In this document: positions 33,461 to 39,283 of the stretch, piece after piece
Layout of the letters: the number at the start of each line of letters is the position of its first letter
How positions within the stretch are numbered: the stretch's first letter is position 1
Assembly: GCA_029259935.1 (NCBI GenBank)
Contig: JAJDEH010000070.1
Span: 1 to 39,283 of the forward strand
Source: Planctomycetota bacterium
Lineage (GTDB): Bacteria > Planctomycetota > Planctomycetia > Pirellulales > Pirellulaceae
Reading direction: 5' to 3'
Length of the DNA: 39,283 nucleotides
The notes under the pieces: model-generated
The model's input: only the letters and a program-made list of their open reading frames with translations
The model's database searches: none
What the model was told of the DNA's origin: nothing
Translations under genes and position numbers: made by a program

Positions 33461-34318
33461 CTATTTCGTGGCGGGCTTTTTCTTCGCTCGATGAGCCCGA
33501 TAGGATTTTCCGCGGAACTTGGTGATCATCGCGCCGTCGACCAGGCGGTCCAGAAAGGCCATCGCTAATGGTGCGTCGCCCAGATAATCTCCCCACTTGT
33601 CGAAGTCGATGTTGGTGACCAAGGCCGTGCTGCACTTTTGCGTGCGGCCGTCGATCACTTTGTACAACAGACTGGCGGCTTGCGGATACTCCTCCCGCTC
33701 CAAACGGTCGAAACCGAATTCGTCGATGATCAGCAGGTCGTAGCGCGACCAGCGGCGGATACAGCGGGGCGTTGTGCCGTCGGCCATCGAGGCACCCAGT
33801 TCACGCAACAACTCGGCGCTGGTCGTGTAGCGGACACGGTAGCCGACTTCACAGCAACGGCGGCCAATGGCTTGAATCAGTCTGCTTTTTCCCAAGCCGC
33901 TTTGGCCCACAAAGACTAGGTTGTCGCAGCGGCGGACGAAGTCGCCAGTGGCCAGTTCTTCGATTCCCACGCGGTCGATCGTGGGATTGAACTTCCAGTC
34001 GAACCCTTCCAGCAGGGTTCCTTCTTCGGCGAAGCGGGCATTGCGCACGCGACGCTCGATGCTTCGCTGGCGGCGATCGGCAGCCAAGGGAGAAAGAACA
34101 CGTTCTAAGAACTCCAGATGCGAACACTTGGCCTTTTCCGCACGGGTGAGGATCTCATCGAACGAGTCGTCCGGCAGCGACAGGCCCAGTTCCTCCAGAC
34201 ACGCCGTCACGCGGTCACGAAGATCGACGCGTGTCGTCTTCGTCGTCGGGCGCGCTGCTGGAGTGTTTGTCTTCTTCGTAGTCGTCTTCTTCTGCGGCTT
34301 GTGATTGGTCTTGGCCAT
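33461..34318 (-). CDS. istB: IstB-like helper ATPase of the IS21-like element
   Basis: The protein is 285 residues. A Lys/Thr-rich tail (KPQKKTTTKKTNTP) is followed by an N-terminal helical domain (about 30-100) and a AAA+ domain: Walker A GQSGLGKS (138-145), Walker B LLIIDEFGFD (195-204), and sensor region STALVTNIDFDKW. IstB loads on DNA and activates the IstA transposase. The ATG at 34318 has GGAGAA upstream and lies within the istA frame, 104 bp before the istA stop. A longer in-frame extension to 34615 is only the istA shadow. Length and motifs are normal for the family, apart from the basic tail. Confidence 0.93.
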   Translation of the reverse strand: MAKTNHKPQKKTTTKKTNTPAARPTTKTTRVDLRDRVTACLEELGLSLPDDSFDEILTRAEKAKCSHLEFLERVLSPLAADRRQRSIERRVRNARFAEEGTLLEGFDWKFNPTIDRVGIEELATGDFVRRCDNLVFVGQSGLGKSRLIQAIGRRCCEVGYRVRYTTSAELLRELGASMADGTTPRCIRRWSRYDLLIIDEFGFDRLEREEYPQAASLLYKVIDGRTQKCSTALVTNIDFDKWGDYLGDAPLAMAFLDRLVDGAMITKFRGKSYRAHRAKKKPATK

Positions 34319-35843
34319 CGGCGTTCTCCGGGAACAACAGGGGTTGATAATCAGATGTGGGACGAGGTTCCACGGGATCGTCGTCCAGCAGCGGCGCTTC
34401 GTAGCAACCGGCCAGCGACTGGGGAGTCGATTTGGGTTTGGCGGCGACGGCCAGGATGCGTTCCAGCGCTGCGCAGGAGAAGGCCCGATAACGAACCGCA
34501 CGCTCCATCGCGGCCAGCACATCGGCTTGGTGGTAGAGCGACAAGTGGGCCAGCACTTTGCGGGCCTGGTGTTTGCCATAGGTTTGCGTCTGCAACAAGC
34601 CTTCCAGGAACCCACTCGCCACTTCGCCCAGTTCGGCGAAACGTGCCCGCAGTTCTTCGAGTTCCTCGCGACGGTCCCGCGAGGGCCGATGTTTCGGTTC
34701 CTCGCGTTTGTGGCCTTTCACGCCGGCGGCGAACAGTTCATGCCGGGCGATTTCTCCCAGGCGGCGATCGTAGGCGATCAATTCGTGTTCGGTCATCCGC
34801 ACCGGCAGCATCTGGCCCACCAGACGCCAAGGAACGCTATATTGGTTTCGCTCGTAACTGAGGAAGCCTTCCACATCGACGACGCGGTACAGCACGCGCG
34901 CCGTGTCGTACGCTTGTGCGGGCAAGGGCAGCAGATGCGATTGTTCTTCGGCGTGGGCTTCGGTCGGCGTCTTGCCGGTTTCGCGAAGCTTGCGCGCATC
35001 GGCCGTGCCACTGAGCCACGTCGCGGTCACTTCGTTGAGATGTTCCAGCGACTGGAACGTACGGCCATTGAGCAAGTTTTTCTCGACGTAATAAAAGGGT
35101 CTTTCGACTTTGCCTTTCGTCTGCGGACGAGCCGGACGACAGGCACGGGGCCGGAAGCCATAATGCGTGGCGAAGGCCAGAAACCGCGTGTTGTAAATCG
35201 GCTGATCGTCTTCCCAGCGATCGACCACCGTTTTCATGTTATCGTAGAGGCATTCGGCGGCGGCCCCGTCCAGATGTTCGAAGGCCCGCACATGTTCGCG
35301 AACGAGCGTGGTGAAATCCTGGCTGTCGGTGAATCGCAAGTACTGCCGTCGCGAATACCCCAAAACGTAACTGAACAAGTTCACCCGCCGCCGTCCTTCC
35401 ACGGTGAAGTTGATCGTGTACGTGGCCCAATCCATTTGGGCCTGCACGCCAGGGGCCGTTTCAAAACGCTGGACCAGTTGTTTACGTGGGCTGCCACGCA
35501 GCTCTTTGACCCGCAGACGCAGCATGGTGTAGCCGCCTTCATAACCGCGACCACGCAGTTCTTCCAGCAACCGTTGCACCGTGATGTCCGGATAACGCTC
35601 CAAGAGATGCGCAATGGTCTCTTCGAACGGATCGAGTAACGTTTTTCGCGTGCGGCGAGGTTTCGTCAAAGAACTTGGTGGAACGTCTTGGCCGCTGCCT
35701 GTTTGTCTCCCGCGCGACGAGTCGTGACCTTCCAGGGCTCGCTTCACCTTGCCACGCGACATGCCCAGCACTTGTGCGACACTTCGCATCGATTGGCCAC
35801 CACGCCAACGGCTAATGATGTCATTGAGTGTGTGCGGATTCAT
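34215..35843 (-). CDS. istA: IS21 family DDE transposase (IstA)
   Basis: The protein is 542 residues. It has an N-terminal HTH (SRWRGGQSMRSVAQVLGMSR, 11-30; SRGKVKRALEGHD), a second HTH region (about 70-115), and a retroviral-integrase-like core with D138 (QMDWATY), D201 (LYDNMKTVV) and E247 (KGKVERPFYYVE). The C-terminal part ends in a strongly acidic tail (EEDDYEEDKHSSS). The transposase cuts the element ends and joins them to target DNA together with IstB. It starts with ATG overlapping the ParB-like stop (ATGA). All catalytic residues are present, so activity is possible. Confidence 0.95.
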   Translation of the reverse strand: MNPHTLNDIISRWRGGQSMRSVAQVLGMSRGKVKRALEGHDSSRGRQTGSGQDVPPSSLTKPRRTRKTLLDPFEETIAHLLERYPDITVQRLLEELRGRGYEGGYTMLRLRVKELRGSPRKQLVQRFETAPGVQAQMDWATYTINFTVEGRRRVNLFSYVLGYSRRQYLRFTDSQDFTTLVREHVRAFEHLDGAAAECLYDNMKTVVDRWEDDQPIYNTRFLAFATHYGFRPRACRPARPQTKGKVERPFYYVEKNLLNGRTFQSLEHLNEVTATWLSGTADARKLRETGKTPTEAHAEEQSHLLPLPAQAYDTARVLYRVVDVEGFLSYERNQYSVPWRLVGQMLPVRMTEHELIAYDRRLGEIARHELFAAGVKGHKREEPKHRPSRDRREELEELRARFAELGEVASGFLEGLLQTQTYGKHQARKVLAHLSLYHQADVLAAMERAVRYRAFSCAALERILAVAAKPKSTPQSLAGCYEAPLLDDDPVEPRPTSDYQPLLFPENADGQDQSQAAEEDDYEEDKHSSSAPDDEDDTRRSS

Positions 35844-36823
35844 GCCCGGTCGATCTCCTGCACTTGGCTCGTTTCGCTTTGGCTCGTTTGGACTTGGCGC
35901 ATCTCCTGAACCAGTTCTTCGGCGAGCGCGGAGACCTCCACGCCCTCACGCGCCAAACGCGAAAAACCGTCGACCAGCAATGAGCGGTCGCAAGGTGTCA
36001 ACTGGGCACGCGCGTCATGCCGTAGCCAGTTCTCCATCTGCGAAAGGTTGTCCAGCAAGATGGCCAATCGGCGGGCCACGCGGTTTCCCGTAACGCTCAA
36101 GCGTGGATCATGGCCACGGATCACTTCGCCCGCTGCCTGTCTCAATGCTTGGTGAGGTTTTTCCAAAACGAACTCGACCTGCTCTCGCGACTTGGCAGCC
36201 AGCAACAAGTCCACCACGCCGCGTGTTTCGGTTGCCGAAAGTCCTTCACGCCGTGCCGCGGACAACGTCTCGGCCTGGTTGCCCGCGGGCAACCGCGTCA
36301 ATTGACGGGCCATCGTGGGCGTCAACAATCCCAGTCCTAAATCCTGGCGCACTTCGTCGGACAACTTCTCCAACATGGCCAACCGCCGGCAGGCCCAACT
36401 CTTATGGCGTCCCATCAACTGGGCCGCTTGCAATTGCGACAAACCGTCTTCACGAACCAAAGCCTGCACAATCCAGGCTTCTTCCAATTCGTGCATCCGC
36501 CGACTCAAACAATTCAAACCGTACATGGCTGCCTTGGCGGATGACACGTCGGCTTCAATCCGCCGTGCCGACAGTTCGTCCATCTGTTCGCAGCGTCGTG
36601 CCGCTTCCAACCGTTTAAATCCGTCCACCAAGACGGTTTGATCATCCAGTCTGCAAACCACCACCGGCGAAAGCTGGCCGAAGCGGCACAGCGATTCATT
36701 CATCGACGTTCGTGTGTCGGATTCCGACTGCAATCGATACCGAGAAAATCGTTCATCAAACGCGTCCAACGTCACGCGTCGTTGCTCCTCGGCGGGCCAA
36801 TCCATCGAAAGCTCCTTGCTCAT
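35840..36823 (-). CDS. ParB/Spo0J-like protein carried by the IS21-like element
   Basis: The protein is 327 residues. Its N-terminal ParB-like domain (about 40-105) has FGQLSPVVV and VDGFKRLEAARRC, the latter where CTP-binding ParBs have G-E-R-R-x-R-A. The HTH domain is LSQLQAAQLMGRHKSWACRR (128-147), and a C-terminal helical part follows. ParBs bind centromere-like sites for partition; KorB-type members also repress transcription. No ParA gene lies nearby, so a regulatory or target-selection role for the element is more likely than partition. The ATG at 36823 directly follows AGGAG; M7 is an alternative. The first box differs from the canonical CTPase motif, so CTP switching may be lost. Confidence 0.85.
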   Translation of the reverse strand: MSKELSMDWPAEEQRRVTLDAFDERFSRYRLQSESDTRTSMNESLCRFGQLSPVVVCRLDDQTVLVDGFKRLEAARRCEQMDELSARRIEADVSSAKAAMYGLNCLSRRMHELEEAWIVQALVREDGLSQLQAAQLMGRHKSWACRRLAMLEKLSDEVRQDLGLGLLTPTMARQLTRLPAGNQAETLSAARREGLSATETRGVVDLLLAAKSREQVEFVLEKPHQALRQAAGEVIRGHDPRLSVTGNRVARRLAILLDNLSQMENWLRHDARAQLTPCDRSLLVDGFSRLAREGVEVSALAEELVQEMRQVQTSQSETSQVQEIDRA

Positions 36824-36986
36824 CTCCTGTCCGTCAAAAAAAATAAGAAAAAAGCCTCTTCCCGCTCCTGCTTCTGGAACCCGTACTGGCCGAAGCGAGT
36901 GGCGATGAGATTAACAAGAGCCAAGCCGATCGCAATATGCGGCCCTTAACTGGATGAATGAGAGAGGCACAAGCCCGCGAAACATC
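36824..36986. other. Gap between zinc-finger and ParB-like genes
   Basis: This 163-bp spacer contains an A-rich run on the plus strand near 36836-36853 (T-rich on the coding strand). The ParB-like operon may have its own promoter here; no clear -35/-10 was recognised. Confidence 0.35.
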
Positions 36987-37544
36987 TCATCGCAAAAGAC
37001 ACTTCGTCCAACGCGCTTCTCGTCGTCGCACACGACGTAAAGCTTCGCGGCACAACCCACTACAGAACGCCTTCAGCGGGCTGCGCTGCGGCTTCGGGAA
37101 ACATTCGTAGCAGCCTGGACGGCCGCAAGAAAAAGTTTTTCCAGACGCGTCCTTCTGATAGCCCTCGCGCGGATCATGTTCGGAAGCGGCGCTCTGCTGG
37201 TTCGCTTGCGCCAACCGTTCTCGTCGCCGTTGGGCTTGCTCACGCCGACGCAACCGCCCCTGATCGGTGCGACGATACCGACGATTGGCCCGCCACGCCG
37301 ACCAGCGCCGAGCCGCTTTTTGGCATGCGCCGCTACAATACCGAGCCAGTACATGCGCAGGATGAAACTGGCCGCTGCACCCCTTCAAAAGACACAACCG
37401 CTTTCGAGGCGGGGAAGAACAACAAGCTTGTTTCTGATACGAATCGGAATAAGCTGAATCTGGACCCACGGGAAGAGTATGTTCCCCACGGTCAAGTCTC
37501 GGAGAGAAGCAGCAACTTGTCTCCGAGACGTTTCTACTTGCCAC
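36987..37544 (-). CDS. Cys-rich zinc-finger protein, first gene of the IS21-like element
   Basis: The protein has up to 185 residues. It has two similar Cys-rich zinc-binding modules: CLLKGCSGQFHPAHVLARYC then CSGACQKAARRW, and CGRPGCYECFPKPQRSPLKA then FCSGLCREALRRVRRRE. They are joined by a very basic stretch (YRRTDQGRLRRREQAQRRRE). The RYCSxxCxxAARRW wording recurs in planctomycete proteins of unknown function. Likely role: DNA-binding regulator or end-binding protein of the element. Start uncertain: GTG 37544 is the longest; an internal GTG near VGPDSAYSD is an alternative. An ATG at 37546 is in another frame. It is separated from the ParB-like gene by about 160 bp. Confidence 0.65.
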   Translation of the reverse strand: MASRNVSETSCCFSPRLDRGEHTLPVGPDSAYSDSYQKQACCSSPPRKRLCLLKGCSGQFHPAHVLARYCSGACQKAARRWSAWRANRRYRRTDQGRLRRREQAQRRRERLAQANQQSAASEHDPREGYQKDASGKTFSCGRPGCYECFPKPQRSPLKAFCSGLCREALRRVRRREARWTKCLLR

Positions 37545-37678
37545 ATGATCATCGAGATCCCAAACTCTTCAGACTAATTCAACACCCCAACATCTGCCAG
37601 AAAACCACTACGCCCCAATCAAGAGGGGTGGCCCGCCAAAACCGCGATTAACCCCGCGCGAAAATGGGCCGCAAAAAA

Positions 37679-37714
37679 CGCGAAAGTGGTATCGTTTTAA
37701 ACCGCGCGCAACAG
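37679..37714 (-). repeat. Terminal inverted repeat, right end of the IS21-like element
   Basis: CGCGAAAGTGGTA...CAACAG, the inverted partner of 33070-33105 (four mismatches in 36). Just inside, at about 37650-37668, CCCGCGCGAAAATGGGCC resembles the terminal sequence and may be a subterminal transposase site, as in IS21 elements. Confidence 0.9.
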
Positions 37715-37964
37715 CCCAGTTCTACCAAACCAACCTCAACCAAGGCGAAACCTCAGAAATAGGCACTGAAAAATGAACCAGGTGGGCACAATTTGAATGC
37801 CGACCCGGGGCCATTTTCAATGCCGATTTCCAGCCGGCTAACCTGGGGGACTCTCTAAAGTGAATCACGGTTCTCTGGACCTGCTGAAAGCAGCTCGTTC
37901 CGGGCTACTGCTGGGATTGCTGCTAAAGGTACCTGCGTCTGCGATCCAACTTTCACCTTTCGCG
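37715..37964. other. Spacer right of the IS21-like element
   Basis: About 250 bp without a gene. It contains AATGCCGA twice (about 37797 and 37820) in a layout reminiscent of insertion-sequence ends, but no inverted partner was found in the window. Confidence 0.3.
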
Positions 37965-39283
37965 CTACTGCTGTTCCACGGCCCCAACTAGATCATTCCA
38001 GTAGCTTGGAAGCCGGTCCCAAGGATTTTCCCCATCGTCATCGGTGATGTAGGTAAATCCGATGTGTTCTCGCGCCAGGTCAGAAACGATCTGCTGCATG
38101 ACGACAGAATCGACGCCATAGACGAGTACAAAGTTCTGCTTGCGGAGTTTGCGTGAAGGATGTACCCACAGCGGCAGGTTTTCTACCCGAAATCCGCCCC
38201 GGTTTTCGTACGTGCAAGCAACATCAGTTGTGGGAAGCGTCAAGTAGTCGAGGGAGCAGCGAGTACCTGGATTACTCACAACAAGATCAAGGTTCTGCTG
38301 GTTTCGGACATAGACATAAAGCGAGCCGTAGTACGGGACTTTCGCCTTGTCGTTATCTTGCTCATCGAGAAACACTCCTTCTATTGATGGGTAAAGCTTG
38401 ATCCAGCGATCGACATCGCCCTTCACTTCTTCTAACGGGCGTTCTCCGTAGCGTGTGCTTATGTAGCCGATTAACTTGACACCTGCCGTTTTGGCCCGAC
38501 CCATCATTCGTGTGTATGCGGGATCAACGTTTTGACCGGGGCCATTTGCCGGATTGACAACGGCGACGATCGGCACTTTCCGGACGGCAGAAATCAAACT
38601 TTCCCAATGATCTTCCCCTTCGCCACCAGGATAGAAGTAAGCTGGTACGATTAGACCAGGCGGTTCTGCGGGCAACGGATCTGCAGGTTCGGCCGAGTCC
38701 GCTGGGTCTTTTCTCGGCCCCCTTGATCGAACGACTTTCCCGTCGCGTCCATTCCCAGACAAGTCTCGTATGGCATCACCTTCGATTTGATTCATGCGGT
38801 AAAGAGCCAATGTGTCATCGTCCGATTCGAAGCGGTCAGAAGTTTGGTAATTGCCATCATGCCTGGCAAAGTCAGAAATGCGGACCTCATCGATCGTGCC
38901 AAGAAATGGCGTATCTCCATCGAATGAATCGCCAATTGCCAGATCCTCGCTAGGCTTGATCGGCAAGCTAGATTCGCTCGATTTTTCAAGTTGACCATTG
39001 ACATACATGGAAAGCTGGCTGCCATCCCATTGCGCTGAGAGTTGAACTGTTTCGCCAGGAACCACTGTGCTTTCCGATACAGTTACAGCGGAGGCTTCAT
39101 CTGCTCCAAGACATTTCAATACTGCGGCCCATCGTCCGCCATAAGGATAGGTTTGCAGGGACAAACCGTCGGTATCGAGAACCGTGGTGGCGTCGTTGGT
39201 AACTGAACCGGGCCGGACAATGATTTCGATGGTCATTGGGCCGCCCGTGTGGCCCAGATTGTCAATCAGGATTCGCGTCGAGC
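37965..39283 (-). CDS. LamG-like plus spherulation-specific family 4 protein (5' end outside window)
   Basis: The frame is open through the right edge, so at least 439 codons are present and the ATG at 39236 is probably internal (STRILIDNLGHTGGP precedes it). The N-terminal visible part is a LamG/concanavalin-like domain: WAAVLKCLGAD, LSMYVNGQLEKSSES, and GTIDEVRISDFARH. LYRMN...IRDLSGNGRDGKV ends it. After a Pro/Ala-rich linker comes a spherulation-specific family 4 domain: GLIVPAYFYPGG, VPIVAVVNPANGPG, VKLIGYISTRYGERPLEEVK and YPSIEGVFLDEQDND. That family is a TIM-barrel-like fold related to glycoside hydrolases; acidic D/E at FLDEQ fits an active site. It is probably secreted and sugar-binding or degrading. 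Confidence 0.85.
   Translation of the reverse strand, partial: STRILIDNLGHTGGPMTIEIIVRPGSVTNDATTVLDTDGLSLQTYPYGGRWAAVLKCLGADEASAVTVSESTVVPGETVQLSAQWDGSQLSMYVNGQLEKSSESSLPIKPSEDLAIGDSFDGDTPFLGTIDEVRISDFARHDGNYQTSDRFESDDDTLALYRMNQIEGDAIRDLSGNGRDGKVVRSRGPRKDPADSAEPADPLPAEPPGLIVPAYFYPGGEGEDHWESLISAVRKVPIVAVVNPANGPGQNVDPAYTRMMGRAKTAGVKLIGYISTRYGERPLEEVKGDVDRWIKLYPSIEGVFLDEQDNDKAKVPYYGSLYVYVRNQQNLDLVVSNPGTRCSLDYLTLPTTDVACTYENRGGFRVENLPLWVHPSRKLRKQNFVLVYGVDSVVMQQIVSDLAREHIGFTYITDDDGENPWDRLPSYWNDLVGAVEQQ

Larger units (their letters stand above)
33071..37713 (-). mobile_element. IS21-like element with ParB-like and CHC2 passenger genes
   Basis: Matching 36-bp inverted ends with terminal TG...CA bound a 4643-bp unit. 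It holds five minus-strand genes in order: Cys-rich zinc-finger protein, ParB-like protein, IstA transposase, IstB ATPase and CHC2 zinc-finger protein. ParB/IstA overlap by ATGA, IstA/IstB by 104 bp, and IstB/CHC2 are 2 bp apart, so the last four genes form one coupled operon. Typical IS21 elements carry only istA and istB. No target-site duplication is visible at the ends. All five frames are intact, so the element may still be active. Confidence 0.85.

Noticed and set aside
34305..35639. 444-codon plus-strand frame opposite istA
   Set aside because: The minus strand encodes a complete DDE transposase with all catalytic residues; the plus frame has no recognisable domain.
37797..37840. Second insertion-sequence end beside the IS21-like element
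   Set aside because: Only two short direct repeats (AATGCCGA) are seen; no inverted partner or transposase belongs to them in the window.

Overview
The window looks like a chromosomal segment of a planctomycete, probably of the Pirellulales type. The main clues are a giant secreted protein opening with an Arg/Lys-rich leader and a LEPR-like motif (MLEQRLVLA), a planctomycete-style HINT toxin module, a redoxin-like secreted protein that lacks CXXC, FkbM and sulfotransferase genes, a zinc-ribbon/TM protein, and many decayed mobile-element fragments. I assigned this from protein style alone; no rRNA, tRNA or CRISPR array was seen.

Layout, left to right. 1-139: 3' end of a DJ-1/PfpI-like gene, then a hairpin. 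About 339-660 (-): a decayed tyrosine recombinase. 686-21005 (-): a three-gene polymorphic-toxin locus. Read in its own direction it is a 6350-residue secreted toxin, then an ankyrin-repeat protein 12 bp downstream, then a SMI1/KNR4 (SUKH) protein. The toxin has a LEPR-like leader, Calx-beta-like domain, about 31 Ig/cadherin-like repeats, a Ser-Gly linker, a long beta-solenoid of about 18-residue repeats, a helical region, a hydrophobic pretoxin segment, a HINT protease and a C-terminal HNH nuclease. The two small downstream genes are the expected immunity partners.

21654-29465: genes for modifying glycans or extracellular polymers (FkbM methyltransferase; a sulfotransferase-glycosyltransferase fusion; a PIG-L-like deacetylase overlapping a GT4-like glycosyltransferase by ATGA). 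Between them lie a truncated gltB abutting an IS1634-like transposase remnant and a secreted thioredoxin-fold protein. 29811-32820: small envelope or secreted proteins: a zinc-ribbon/TM protein with an in-frame TAG, a secreted coiled-coil protein and a HEAT-like protein.

33071-37713: an IS21-like element of about 4.6 kb bounded by 36-bp inverted repeats. Besides istA and istB it carries, apparently in one operon, a Cys-rich zinc-finger gene, a ParB-like gene and a stand-alone DnaG-type CHC2 zinc-finger gene. 37965-39283 (-): the C-terminal part of a LamG-like plus spherulation-specific family 4 protein running off the right edge.

The two most notable systems are the giant toxin with tandem immunity genes and the five-gene IS21-like element with ParB and primase-type zinc-finger passengers.
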